Shown one piece after another: positions 46,831 through 58,246 of a DNA stretch of 64,000 nucleotides; within the stretch, counting starts at the first letter, position 1; each line of letters starts with the position of its first letter. Origin of the DNA: Liquidambar formosana (taxonomy: Eukaryota > Streptophyta > Magnoliopsida > Saxifragales > Altingiaceae); the NCBI GenBank assembly GCA_039720395.1, contig CM077823.1:38360536-38424535 (forward strand), in the 5' to 3' direction. A program made the translations under genes and the position numbers. The notes below the pieces were generated by a model. The model saw nothing but the letters and a program-made list of their open reading frames with translations. It was not told the origin of the DNA and made no database searches.

Positions 46831-48008
46831 TAACTTATTTATTTATTTATTTTTAATTAGTAAAATTGCATTTTGATTTAATTTTTATTTTAGAAATATT
46901 TGCATAATAAACAATCAAATCATGACTACAAAAAATATTAAACTATAAATTTCATATAACAAAATCAATACATTTTTATAGTCATGATTTAGCCGTGTCA
47001 TATTAACAACCTTTTTTTATTTTTTGAGTCCTATCTAGTTGAGAAATTAAATCTATTCTAAATATACTATAAAAAAACGCATGGTTCGGCCCTTGTTTCA
47101 TACCCATTTTACTCTTTGCTTTTTGGCCGTAAGCTGCTCTTTGTTGTAACGGTGCTCCTAGACGACACTTCACTGAGAAAACCTTACGCAGCAAACGACG
47201 GTTGCTTTTTCTTGGCCCAACTTTGTTTGGTGAAATGACGTTGTTTCATATGCATGGGGTGTCATGACGTCACCGAACCATTAGATGAACAAACTGAGTT
47301 TAATTTTCATTTTTTTTAAATAAAAATAAATGGATTTTTGCTTCCCTCCTTCCGTCCCATAAGATAAGTAAAATTTGACAAATCACACAGTTTAAGAAAA
47401 ATTATCATTGCATGGACTTGTCATTTATTAAATTTTATTTTTTTAAAAGTACATTTTCCTACTTTGTATTGAATTTTGTGTCGAGAGTAATTATTAAAAT
47501 AACAAAAGATAGTATAAAAAAATTAAAAAAAAATTTATGATTTGACATTTTAAAATAGATAAATATTCTAGAATGGAAAAATATATCATATATAGCGTAT
47601 CTTTGTGCGATGGAAGAAGTATGATACCTTCTTGTAAGAACATATGAATGATGATTTGGTTGATGGAGAGAATCATCTCTAAATTCGATGAAAAACATGT
47701 AAACCAAAGGAACCCACCAATCTGCCGGATCCATATATGCTTGTCATGTGGATAATAGAAGGGGCCAAGGAGATCGAGACGTGTGCGAATACCCGATAAG
47801 CATGTGATTGTGGTTTGGAATATCAACGAGCACGTGATTGGGGATTGAAAATAGAATATTTCAGTCAGCGTTGGGACTGAGAAATTATCACCAAACAAAA
47901 GTTATATTGAGATTTGAAAAAGTGATTTATGAATTGGATTCACGAAGTCACCGAAAGAGACCCCGCGTGGGCCGGCGGGGGGTGGGTTTTGTTTTGAATG
48001 GGCGTATA

Positions 48009-48179
48009 GGGGGAATTACCGATTAGGTTCATCATTCCATGGAATTGCCTCAGAAGGCTTGCCTCAACAAACTGACTACTGACTTTATTATAAACTACTG
48101 GAAACAAAAACAAGTTGATAGTCAAAACATCCTTATGGGGCAATACTATGAAATGATGAACCTAATCGGTAATTCCCCC
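48009..48179. mobile_element. MITE with perfect 28-bp terminal inverted repeats
   Basis: The left end (GGGGGAATTACCGATTAGG...) and right end (...CCTAATCGGTAATTCCCCC) are exact reverse complements over 28 bases (48009-48036 and 48152-48179). The interior includes GACTACTGACTTTATTATAAACTAC. A related copy lies at 52752-52910. I could not find a target-site duplication, so the superfamily is open; the length and perfect ends fit a recent non-autonomous DNA transposon. Confidence 0.75.
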
Positions 48180-48964
48180 GTTGTAAATGTAAAAAGCATC
48201 CGAAAGTTCAAATAATAATTATAGGTACCACGTGATAGACTGTCATTTACTAAAACAATCAAATTATAATCAAAGTTTGTTATTTCGTATTTTCTGTGAT
48301 TATGATTTAATTATTATTGTTTTTAGTAATGACACTGTGTTATGACATCATTTCCCATAATTATATCAAGCCATATTCACGGTCTAAACCCACCATTCAT
48401 TCATACCTAATCTCATCCAATCCAACATAAAATGAAGCTAATGAAGATGGAATTAATTAAGATCGATATACGTGGGAAACCCTAAAATAGGTAAATATCA
48501 CGGTCACCAAAAAATCAATCTATTAAAAGAATACTTATAAGATTCAATCAAACCAATCATATCTTCGTTGTAATCATATTTTTATTTTACATTAATGTAT
48601 TTCCTTTTCTATAAATTTTTTTTAAAAAAAAAAAAGAAAAAAAGAAAGAAAGAAAAAAAGCCAATCACATAACCTCAGTGATAATTATTCCAATTGGTAA
48701 AAATCTCTGAAGAAGTCCCTCCAAAATATTGAAATCATATTTCATACCCAATAAAATTTAGACATGTCGACGCACTATCAACCAAGTTACTAAGGGTATT
48801 TTTGGTTTTGTACTTTGAAAAATAAAAATCTCAAATGTAGTATTACCATTTTCAAAAAATTCTGTTCCCGTTTCCTAGTTTTTGTTCAGTTCGACAAAAG
48901 TATTACAATGAAAAAAGCATGTTACAAAAATTATGTATACTTGTAATGACAAACTTTGGTAAGC

Positions 48965-49115
48965 TGAGAGCTAGATGAGCATCTAAGACAATTTTGAGGG
49001 ATGGAGCAAGTGATCTTAAAGTCTCTTGCTGAGCAAAAAGTATTGAGTTCAACTCTCTCACTACTCTTCCTCAAGGCCACCTTCATATATGGATTTTGTC
49101 CTATCAAAAAATGGA
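48965..49115 (+). repeat. SINE-like sequence
   Basis: Contains a B-box-like GAGTTCAACTCTC (about 49049-49061), an upstream region in the expected A-box place (GAGGGATGGAGCAAGTG) and a terminal TCCTATCAAAAAA tract resembling the 3' end of the SINE at 29919. The ends are uncertain. Confidence 0.35.
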
Positions 49116-49119
49116 AAGT

Positions 49120-50340
49120 AAAAAAAAAGGATCATTTTCTCTATTTGTAACCAGGTTTGTCCTCACTCTATATGAGTTCTACTCTCTACCAGCCATTCAC
49201 CAAGGGCGTTTTGACAACTTGGATTTCTTTAAAGATGTAGGCCTTTCTTTATTTCTAATTTCACAACTGTCAGTGACTAATCAAATCATTTCATTCCACA
49301 TTTTGCCGTTGTTGTTAGACACAGATCTCTTCTTCCAGATGGGGCATAATAAACAAAGCACCAGAGGGCAGAGGGCACCAAGTGGGGCATTTTTTATTGT
49401 CTACTAGAGAAAGCTGAGAACTTTTTTCCCTTGAGATCCTCTCCTGTTGAGAAACGCCAATCCAATTGAATCTGTCCTCAGTTCTACCTCTACCAGCCAT
49501 TCACGGGCAGGCGTTTTCACAAATTGGATTTTTTTTTTTTTTTTTTTAAAAGATGTAGGTGGTCTGTCTTTATTTTTAGTTTCATAACTGTCATGAATTC
49601 TATTTCAAATTATTTTCTACCGTTTATTTGCTTCCTCTTTTTTTTATTTTATTTTATTTTTAATTTCTTTTGACCAGCTACGTTTTCATACGATGCAAGT
49701 GATTCTTTAGTTTTCGTTGTTATTTAATTTCATCGACATTGTTCTTGAGAGGAAAAAAATGTTAGTCACTGACGTTTTCTCCCTGATTGGGCATGATCAA
49801 CAAGTTCCAGTTGCCAGAGGGCACCAAGTGGGGCACTTTTTGCTGTCCACTAGTAAACTCTGATTCCCTCCCTGTTTTTTACTTTTAGTTTTTTCTTGTT
49901 GAGAAACGCTAACCTAATTAAAAAATAATACTCCAATCAAAACACGAAAGGCTAAAAATCGTGTTCACACAATATGTCTTCAAACCCAATAACAATATGT
50001 GTTCATACAATTATAATATGACTCAAAAGTTTAGAGATCTTGTTCACATAATGTCTTCAAACCCAATTACAATATGACTCGAAAGCCAAGGCTTGAAAGC
50101 CGTTTATGCAATGACCATGTGCTTGTGGGTTGGAAATAAATTATTCTGTGATTTTGGCTGAGAAGAATGGAATTGGGTCTGAAGTTTAATTGGCATTTAT
50201 TTATTTATTTATTTATTTACTTATTAACGATTTAGGGTATCCTAAGGTCTTACTCTCGTTTAGATTTCAACGAAACTATTTTTCTAATAGTCTTTGTATG
50301 ACTCTCCATACCTATACGGATAACGATTTTTACGATAAGT
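49120..50340. repeat. NLR 5' flank, duplication unit C (carries the LTR empty site)
   Basis: Collinear with unit A: the blocks at 49142-49415 match 42460-43300, and 49778-50183 match 43480-43912 plus 46064-46075, without the LTR. The match continues past the empty site through GATTTAGGGTATCCTAAGGT and CTATTTTTCTAATAGTC to about 50340, as in 46160-46250. No NLR coding sequence is recognisable next to it. Small length differences, such as absence of the 43829-43865 segment, show independent decay. Confidence 0.75.
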
Positions 50341-51650
50341 CAAAACGATGATCTCTAAGGAGTACATTTAAGACCTGCTTGACCAACCCTATAGCACCAT
50401 TGATGTTTTTGTAATTTGTGACATAAAATGGAATCATAATTCTATTTATTTTTTTATTTTTTTGGGTATACACAACAGAGCATCAACATAAAACATAAAG
50501 GACAGATTATCAGGCCCATTATAGGCGAGATGGGGTTTTAACCTACAATTCCGATTGGCTGAGATTTTATCTACTTCCGTGAATCTGTCACCTGTCCAAG
50601 GCCATCCAACTAATTAACTTAAATCTCTCCAAATACGACTCTGAACCATAGCTAGCTCCTTACTCATTTTATATACACATTCATATCTCACTGTTAATAT
50701 ATCTCTCCGATTTTGCTCCTCTCCAGTAAGATTTTCACTGGTAAGTTCAGAATTTAAAATCTTATTGTCAATCCAACAACAAAAAAAAAAAAATCAAGTA
50801 AATTTGAGTATAAAAATATCATTTAGGAAACTTATTTTATCAACGTACATATATTAAATAATTGAAAAAGAAAAGAAAAGAAAAAGAAAAGTAAAAGAAA
50901 TGAACTTTTCTACACCGGCGAAAAGGGGAAAGGATATATTCTTTCCTTCCCTTTTAATTAGTAGTAGTAATAAAGAGAATGAAAAGTAAGGAAAAAAAAT
51001 AATTATAGTACTTTTACCGTATTACCCCTGACAAAGTAAAAGGAAATAAATGAAAAAAAAAGAAGGTATTTTGTCACCGGCAACACCTAATTTTTTCTTC
51101 ACTTTTGGGAGGATGTATTTCGATGGACTTAAATTCCTAATTACTAAAGGGTTGATTGCCAAACCTGAAAACCTAACCAACTGTTTGGTAGGTCTTTTTT
51201 TCTTTCTAATGAATTTAACTTTTTTTTAAAACAAAGTATAAACACACTTTTTAAAAATAAACTATGAATTGATTTAGTGTAATGATTGTTAGGCCGAAGC
51301 GCCGTGAGCCGAAAGTTAACCGAATGTTAAACTTTAAACAGAAGCCACTTCATTCACCCATCCCACTTCACTTCCCACCATGTGATTTGTCAGTTACTTT
51401 TTGAAAAAAATCTTAGCTTTTCTTCTACCTTCACTCACCCATCACACTTCACTCACACGTGATTTCTCAGTTACTCTTTTTTTTTTTTTTTTTTTTTTGG
51501 ACAAAATCCCCTCTTTTCTACCTTTATTCACCCATTTCGAGAACTTTATTATCTCTCTATATCAATCTCCCTTTATTTTCTCTCTCTATTTCCTGCTCTT
51601 CTATTTCTCCATCTCCCTTTATTCTCTCTTTGTACTCCAAAACCCAGCAG

Positions 51651-51863
51651 ATGCCACTGCCACCATTCACTACTGCTGCCATCAATGTCATTCAATGTGC
51701 CATCGCCCCAATGGAGCATGTCTTCAGCTACAAAACCTGCAAAAAGTTGGAGGATCCTTTTGCAAATGGTCGAGCTGCTTCAAAATTTGCTTCGACTATG
51801 GTTGACGGTGATGGGTGGAGAAGGGTCATGGTTCTTGAAGAAAGGCTAGGATTGAGGGCTTGA
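51651..51863 (+). CDS. short hypothetical ORF, 70 codons
   Basis: An ATG at 51651 follows a CT-rich, 5'-UTR-like tract (51540-51640) and opens MPLPPFTTAAINVIQCAIAP, ending at a stop at 51861-51863. I do not recognise the sequence. Other frames across the same stretch are also open, so coding status is doubtful. It may be the relic of a first exon whose gene has been lost. Confidence 0.18.
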   Translation: MPLPPFTTAAINVIQCAIAPMEHVFSYKTCKKLEDPFANGRAASKFASTMVDGDGWRRVMVLEERLGLRA

Positions 51864-52006
51864 AGAAAGGAAGTGGAGTAGATCGACCAAATTAATCTGC
51901 GTTCTCTGATGAACATAACAAGGGTTTTTTTTTTTTTTTTTTTTTTTGTTTTAAATCAACTAGGTTTTTTGTAAACTAAATTCTCTGGTTCACTGGTTTG
52001 GCCTTA

Positions 52007-52041
52007 TTCTTCTTCTTCTTCTTCTTCTTCTTCTTCTTCTT
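52007..52041. repeat. CTT microsatellite
   Basis: About 11 TTC/CTT units in a T-rich region. Confidence 0.9.
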
Positions 52042-52090
52042 TGCTTGCTTCTAGTTGGATCAACTTGCTAAAATTTTTTAATTTCAAGAA

Positions 52091-52204
52091 GTTAACTAGA
52101 TTTTTAGTAAAGTTAGCTAGGTTTTGGGTAAAGTTAGCTAGAATTTTTGTAAAGTTAGCTAGATTTTGAGCAAAGTTAGCTAGAATTTTTGTAAAGTTAG
52201 CTAG
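52091..52204. repeat. 21-bp minisatellite, GTTAGCTAG-type, about 5.4 copies
   Basis: Units begin at 52091, 52112, 52133, 52154, 52175 and 52196 with GTTA(A/G)CTAG followed by T-rich and GTAAA sequence; for example GTTAGCTAGAATTTTTGTAAA occurs twice. A poly-T expansion (52205-52226) interrupts the array, and a degenerate unit follows at about 52230-52255. Confidence 0.85.
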
Positions 52205-52751
52205 TTTTTTTTTTTTTTTTTTTTTTCTAAAGTTAGCAAGTTTTTTGTAAAGAGAGTTTTTGCTAACTGAAAATTGATTTTTTTTTATTTGAAACAGATT
52301 CCAAAAAAAAAAAAAAAAAAAAATTCAGAATCACAATCTCCATTTTGCCGCCGCTTGAGAAGGCTCGTAGGAGCATGGGGTTTGGGAACGATTGGCTAGG
52401 GCAAACAAACAGAGAAGATTTTTGCTTTGAAAGTGGAAGATTTGAGATCCGTTAGTTTTCACGCTCCACGTCAGTCGCAAGATGACTTCCATCAAACGGA
52501 GTCGTCTTGTATAGCAGGGCTCATTGATTTATTTAAAAACTAAATACCTGAACAATTATAAACTAAACCTAAAATGATTTAATTTTTAAATTTCCAAATA
52601 GACCCTAAAGGTCTCATTTCTTCGTTCATTCAGTGAAAAACTTTGAAGAGCCATTGAGGATGCCCGCCACCTAAATCAAGGGGCAAAACGGGCTTACGAA
52701 TAAAATGTTTGAAAATGTTTGTCATGGTTAGGGCAAGATTTTGTTCAAAAA

Positions 52752-52910
52752 GGGGGAATTATAGATTGGTTCGACTACAGTTAAATAGTTACACATCAAT
52801 GTCAATGACTACTAACTTCATTGTAAATGACTAATAACTTCACAAGAAATGACTACTAATTGTAATACTTGCTTGTATCGGGACCAATTTGCAATTCCCC
52901 ATTTTCTCTC
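52752..52910. mobile_element. MITE related to the 48009-48179 element, diverged
   Basis: The left end GGGGGAATTATAGATTGGTTCG is an imperfect inverted repeat of the right end CGGGACCAATTTGCAATTCCCC. The termini and the interior (GACTACTAACTTCATTGTAAATGAC) resemble the perfect-TIR copy at 48009. The two copies define one small family in this window; this one is the older. Confidence 0.55.
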
Positions 52911-53033
52911 TTTGGGGTGTTTTTCTCTACCAGAAAGGCATTCTTCCTTCCTTTTGCACTTTGCTAAACTATATCATACTGAAAACCCTAATGCCCTTAT
53001 CTTCTCCCCTTTTTAAACCCTAATCAAAACCTA

Positions 53034-53204
53034 ATGGCGCTGTTAGTTCGGATTCAGAACCGTCTTATGGAACGAGCTGGATCGTACTTGGCACTTGCGG
53101 CCATCTTTGGAATGCTGATTGCTTTTATGTTGCTTCAGACTATTGAGAGCCATCACCAACTCTCTAAAAGATGCCAAAATTTCTCCACCGTCCTTTCTCT
53201 CTAG
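53034..53204 (+). CDS. small hypothetical membrane-anchored protein, 56 residues
   Basis: The ATG at 53034 follows a leader with ACCCTAATGCCC and AACCCTAATCAAAACCTA, motifs common in plant 5' UTRs. The product starts MALLVRIQNRLMERAGSYLA and contains one hydrophobic segment (about residues 17-37, LALAAIFGMLIAFMLLQTI). It then ends at a TAG. It may be a complete micro-protein or the first exon of a longer gene that includes the membrane protein starting at 53601, but I see no convincing donor to link them. I do not recognise the family. Confidence 0.3.
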   Translation: MALLVRIQNRLMERAGSYLALAAIFGMLIAFMLLQTIESHHQLSKRCQNFSTVLSL

Positions 53205-53600
53205 AATTTTCTCCTCCTTCTCTATTTATCTATTTTCTAGTCATCTCTCTAAAACCATCTTCTAATAGCTACAAAACCCACCGCCATTCTAGAAGAGACT
53301 AGTAGCTTCAAAGACGGTGAAGAACCAACTCCTAGTAGCGGCAACGACAGTTATAAATAAAAGGGCAAACCCCAATTTGTGCAATCTGTGAAGTGTGAGC
53401 AAATCACAAAGTGTGGTGTGATATGGAGTGCACCAAAAATCTAAAGTAAGGTGTGCGTAATGTTTGGTGAGGAAAAGTTAATTAGTATGTGAGTGATGGG
53501 GTTTCTTAATGTGTTAGTAGCATACTAAAGATTAGTATGTGAGTGTTCTAAAGAAATTTTATATGGTGTGTTATTATTAATAAAATTTGTATTTTATTTG

Positions 53601-54098
53601 ATGGGTTCTACTGCGTTCTACTCAACACAGAATACCAAGTTTAGTAAGAATTATCTGAATTGGTCTTATGCGATATTGTCTGTCTACACCATTATTACTT
53701 TTTTATGTGCTTCGCTTGTTACCCTGAATAAAGCTCGGAGAAATTCAAAAATAGCCACCCATCAATGTAGGTGGGTTCGTAAAAGTGTGGGTATATCTCT
53801 TGCACTAAGTGGTGTCATCCTTCTGTATTCGTTTTCGGAGAAGACGATTAGTGCTGTTTTCTTCTTCGCATTAGTTTCATTTTCTGTCTTTGTCGTTCTC
53901 CATGCCCTAGATACCATATTAGATTTCACTATGCTCAACCTTTTCTTGGGCACAACTCTACTCCACGCCATTGCTTTGTGGGCCCACATGGTTTACACTG
54001 GACTACTGTGTTGCACTTGTCACGTTAAGAAATTGGTCGAAAATGCCCGCACCAACACAGGAGCATGGACCTCAAGACGACAACGAGCTCGGACCTAG
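53601..54098 (+). CDS. uncharacterised multi-pass membrane protein, 165 residues
   Basis: The ATG at 53601 opens MGSTAFYSTQNTKFSKNYLN. Four hydrophobic segments are visible: about residues 21-42, 62-82, 84-104 and 113-137. A basic loop lies between the first two (NKARRNSKIATHQCRWVRKS), and the tail is cysteine- then arginine-rich (CCTCHVKK ... RRQRART). The frame is open 33 bases further upstream without an ATG. The core FFALVSF...LHA...L...FLG resembles the minus-strand protein at 60590-61126, which suggests a shared, unnamed family. No known domain is recognised and no function is proposed. Confidence 0.5.
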   Translation: MGSTAFYSTQNTKFSKNYLNWSYAILSVYTIITFLCASLVTLNKARRNSKIATHQCRWVRKSVGISLALSGVILLYSFSEKTISAVFFFALVSFSVFVVLHALDTILDFTMLNLFLGTTLLHAIALWAHMVYTGLLCCTCHVKKLVENARTNTGAWTSRRQRART

Positions 54099-54984
54099 GG
54101 ATGAAACCTAGGGGGGACAGGGAGCTGAGGAATAGCAAGCACGAGAGTACAGGGTGGGATAGCGAGCATGAACCCAAGGAGGATCGCGAGCGAATGATCA
54201 TAGTGTTTACAAAGGAAGAGTAAAAGAGATTATGTTGTTTTTCTTCAAATTTAGGCTTTCATATAACACTTGGTTTTATGGATTTTGGGCAAATTTAAAT
54301 GTTTAGAGTGAAGTGGTTCAAACACAATTACAGATTTCTAGGTTTTCATGTTATTTTAAGTGTTTTGTTTGCGTCTCTCTTTTAAAAAATGCCTTGGTGA
54401 TGAAGTATGGTTTTAGGAGTAATAGTTTCTTATATATGATTGTTTGCTCTGCACAAATATCTGCAAATTTTCTATATTCTATTGCATAAGTTTCGATAAA
54501 TTTAGATTTAGGTATTTTCCAGCCAAGGGAAAAGAGACAGGAACAAACAAATCATCGGTTGCTTTTTAGTTTTAATGCGAGAAATTCAATCTTGGAATAT
54601 GTGGTTTCACATTTTTATCTACATTGAAATGCATAACATGCTTTTTATTTTTTACATTTTACTTGGAGCGCTCATGTCCCAAATAGGGACAAACCATCCT
54701 ATTTTCAGCTACAACGACTGAAGAAGTTGACAAGTATGTTTACCAGGCTTTCCTTGTCAACTAATAAAACACTAGCATTCGGGCACATGCATCGCGTGTG
54801 CCACGCATCTTTCCAAAAAAAAAAAAGAGAGGAAAAGTAGATAGAGTAACATGACTGTTTTGTAATAGATTGGAAAACGTGGAAATGGAAGAGAGGGAGA
54901 AACATGGGATGGTGATAGTTTTGTATAACTGATTTGAAGTTGTTGAATTTAGTAATTAGATCGTAACTACGACAAAATTTTAAG

Positions 54985-55532
54985 GGGTAAAATGTAAAAA
55001 ACTATCCCCAAGTTTGGGGTAGGTTTCAGTTTGGTACCCCTAAGTTTAAAAGGTGTCAATTAGGTACCCAGACAGTTAGTTGACTCAAAATAGATAATAG
55101 CATTTACGGTCGGCCACAAAATGACGTTACTACCCTTAATTAAAATGACTTTGTTTTATCAAAAATCCATTATTCGAGAATATTTAGCTTGATTTCAATC
55201 TGGATGAGTGTTGAGATATGAGGAATCTATGTAGGAAGAGAGACATATGATAAAAGGTGAGTTTTAGATCTAGGTCAAAAAGTATAATATAAACTTTGGA
55301 TCTTGACAAGGGCAAAATAGGACATTCATGTACAAAATAAGGGCAAAATTGGCATATTTTAAGAATTGTTGGTCAAATAGCTGAATTATCATTTGTTGAC
55401 CAAATAGTGGGTTACGGTAAGATCCAAATTGAAACACATTTGAAATTTTGGATACCTAATTAACGCCTTTTAAGCTTAAGGGTACTAAACCGAAACCTAC
55501 CAAACTTACGGGTAGTTTTCTGCATTTTACCC
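54985..55532. mobile_element. Mutator-like non-autonomous element with ~80-bp TIRs and 9-bp TSD
   Basis: Terminal inverted repeats of about 80 bases: the left arm (54985-55066) starts GGGTAAAATGTAAAAAACTA; the right arm (55453-55532) ends in its imperfect complement TGCATTTTACCC. Both arms contain matching AGGTTTC(A/G)GTTT and AATTAGGTA blocks. The flanks are identical 9-mers AATTTTAAG at 54976-54984 and 55533-55541. Long TIRs with a 9-bp duplication are diagnostic of Mutator-like elements. No transposase frame is present in 548 bp. Confidence 0.85.
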
Positions 55533-56374
55533 AATTTTAAGGGTATTTTAGTAAATGCAGATGCAATCCAACCACAAAGAAAATTCTCTTAATATAATAG
55601 TATAGATAGTATAGATGTTCTGGAGGGAAAAAAAAAAATGAAAAATTGTCATCATTTGTTTGTTTGTTCTTTGTTCGGGTCCTCTCTAGTTGGGAATATT
55701 TTGGTCACACCCCACATGGAATTGAGACCTGGATTTTTTTTTTTTCTTTTTTTGGGTGGGGGGGTATTTAGAAAATAGAGTCTGGAATTAAGGGGGCAGA
55801 ATTGAAGTTGAAGCACTTAATTTCATTCTTGTGTCTGAAGACACTAAGAAATGGAATCATGATTCCTTGGAATTCAAAAGGATAAATTGCACTTACCCTT
55901 CTACTAATTTCTGACAATCACGGATGCACCTCAACACTGTTGTTTCTGAAATTACACTATCACCTGTGTTGGAGTTTTTGACTTAATGGAGTTAATAAGG
56001 CAAATAAAAGAATGCAAATAGCCCTTAATAAAATTGAGCATTTAAGTATGTTTTGAAAGTTTTTCCTGAAAAATAACATGTTTTCAAGGAATATCAAAAT
56101 GATGTTTTTAGAATTTGTTTTCTGCACAATAAAAACAGACATAACCAATGAAAATGATATATTCCCCAAATTTCTTGAGTTTCGAAAAAACCTGCGAGTC
56201 CATGTCACCCACCTTAAACCATTCACTTTCATCACCCACCCTATGTATCTGTTTTTCCTCTCTTTCTTCCCTTTTTTTTTTTTTTTTTTTAATTCATATT
56301 GGATCTATTTTTGGTCCTTCACCTAGCCACTTTTGACACATAAGTTGGGTGGTGAGAAGTGAGTGGATTAAGGT
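55533..56374. other. intergenic region
   Basis: No gene is supported. It contains T-rich and G-rich runs (55736-55768) and a stretch from about 55880 (GGATAAATTGCACTTACCC) that resembles the terminal sequence of another common Mutator-like family, with no matching opposite end identified. Confidence 0.45.
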
Positions 56375-56573
56375 TAGGGATGGCAATTTCGCCCCGATTC
56401 ATAAGGTCCCGACTCGATCCATACCCGAATGGGCGGGTATTTTTTTATTTTTTTTCGGGTATCGGGTCGGGTATGGGTATACAATCTTTATTAAAAAAAA
56501 AAAAAACGGGTGCGGGTCGGGCATGGATCCCAAAAAAGAAAAAACCCGAGACCCGACCCGACCCGATATTTTT

Positions 56574-56628
<55 letters not shown>

Positions 56629-57058
56629 TATTTGAAACCTATCTTGGTATAGGCTTATGGAGTCCATTAGAAGGCTCATTATATATTTTCATTCTTTTTT
56701 AATCCTTATGTTTGTGTATAATATTTGTGTGATCATATTAGGTATGATCTTATTTGAACAAGATCATATTAGGTGCTAAAAACATTTATATATAAGCTTG
56801 GTATATGATTATATAAATAACATGTAATAGATGTAAGTAGCAAAAAAATGGAATTTGGAGGAAAAAAATCCTTACAATAGGGTGGTCGGGCATGGGCGGG
56901 TTGGGCATGGATGGCCTAAGAAGACGGTGGATCGGGGATGGAGTTTAATTCTTCATACCCATCGGGTATCAGGTCGGGTATGGGTATAAGAGATTAAAGA
57001 TCGGGTCAGGTATGGGATAGTGCCGACCCGCATCCGACCCGACCCATTGCAATCCCTA
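56375..57058. mobile_element. hAT-like non-autonomous element with 8-bp TSD
   Basis: The left end TAGGGATGGCAAT and right end ATTGCAATCCCTA are inverted repeats with one mismatch. The 8-bp flanks ATTAAGGT are identical at 56367-56374 and 57059-57066, the target-site size of hAT elements. The interior carries clustered CGGGTCGGGTATGGGTA-type motifs near the left end and their complements (ACCCGACCCGACCC) near both ends, and a TA microsatellite (56580-56625). There is no transposase frame in 684 bp; open frames crossing it are repeat artefacts. Confidence 0.85.
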
Positions 57059-57837
57059 ATTAAGGTGGATAGAAAAGCATTTTCCTTCCAAAAAATAATA
57101 TCTTTTTGCCCTGTAGTCTCCATTAAAATATCATCAAATTTCCCTCTTTTCTTATTAAGCATTTTTGAAATCATCCTCACAAAATCATCCCTCATTGTGC
57201 AGCAGAGACGATCATTATTACGCGTGGCTATGTCAATCATGGAACTGCCGAAAAAATAGGATTATAATTTGGAATGAAATTATGGGGAGGCAACATCGAA
57301 ATTGGACTATAAATTCTTGTGTTTGAAGACATAGGAATCGGATTATAAATTCAGGTCATAATTCTATGGAATTTGAAATTAAATTCCATGGAATTGCAAC
57401 TCCCCGAAATAGAATTCTAAAATAAAATGAAGAAACAGGGGTTCTAAAATAGGGGTTTTCTCTCTTTGCCGAGGAGAAGGAATGTAGAAGGGTTTGACAT
57501 GGTTTATGATTTCTCTTGTTATTGATAGAGGCTAAAGAAGCAGCATTTTAATTGCAAATCGCATGCTAATTGTTGATAGACTAATCATAAGAAAACGAGT
57601 GGCCTGGCCTTCATTATTATCAATTAGGGACTCTATTCCTAATTGAAAAAAAATGAAGGTACCACCAGATCGTTGTCTTTTGCAATGACACACGTCTCTC
57701 TCGCTGGTCATAAGAACACGAGTCAACATGTTGAGCATGTGTTTTCGAGTCTAAAAAAGTGAACCTTTTGTCATTGTGAGTCTAAACACTTGAAATTTAT
57801 TTATTCATTTATTTATTTTTTTGGGTACTCTTTGGAC

Positions 57838-58205
57838 CAATATCAAGTTTAAAGGGCACCGTTTCTCTATGATGTTGCTTTTTATTTTTTTAGTACTTTG
57901 ATTGTCAACTAGTGAAATTTGATTTGTGTTTTAATTTAAATTAATGAATAATTTTATGGCTTAGTTGGAGGGTTTTGAGAAATGATGTGGAAATCTCAAC
58001 CAATTGAAAGAAAACAGGGCCGTTTTTTTTGTCTTTTAATGTTTGTGGGTTTCCTCTATTTGAGAAATGCTAACCTAATGAAATAAATAATAGAGAATTT
58101 GCGAACACGCAAGAGGAATATTTGTTTGTATGTTGGAATTGAATATGCAATGAGCATGTGATTGTGGTCTGAAAATAATATTTTAGTTAGGTGTGGTAGG
58201 GTTCA
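57838..58205. repeat. duplicated block D (pairs with 59157-59460)
   Basis: Blocks shared in order with 59157-59460: AAAGGGCACCGT(T/C)TCTCTATGATGTTGC, GTCAACTAGTGAAATTTGAT, GGTTTTGAGAAATGATGTGGA and AATATTTTAGTT. The block GAGAAA(C/T)GCT(A/T)ACCTAA is also shared with the NLR-flank units A and C, so the pair probably derives from the same ancestral flank. Confidence 0.7.
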
Positions 58206-58246
58206 CACGGAATTGGGTATGGGATTAGGTGGAACAAAATTGAAGT

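Larger units (their letters stand above)
46831..49119. other. intergenic region between duplication units B and C
   Basis: No gene is supported. The open stretch at 47494-47898 (minus) is AT-rich and shows no family features. 47780-47900 contains GCATGTGATTGTGG and GGAATATCAACGAGCACGTGATTG phrases related to the duplicated blocks near 58.15 kb. The region also contains a short inverted-repeat element (48009-48179) and a SINE-like copy (48965-49115). Confidence 0.45.
50341..53033. other. intergenic region with minisatellite and low-confidence ORF
   Basis: No well-supported gene. It contains long T runs (51477-51498, 51927-51947), a CTT microsatellite (52007-52041), the GTTAGCTAG minisatellite (52091-52204), a short possible ORF (51651-51863) and an inverted-repeat element (52752-52910). 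Confidence 0.5.

Noticed and set aside
47494..47898. 134-codon minus-strand open frame
   Set aside because: AT-rich Phe/Ile/Leu-heavy sequence overlapping another frame on the same strand; no recognisable domain.
56349..56627. 92-codon open frame ending in a Tyr-Ile repeat
   Set aside because: It crosses the border of the hAT-like element and ends in a TA microsatellite, so it is an artefact.
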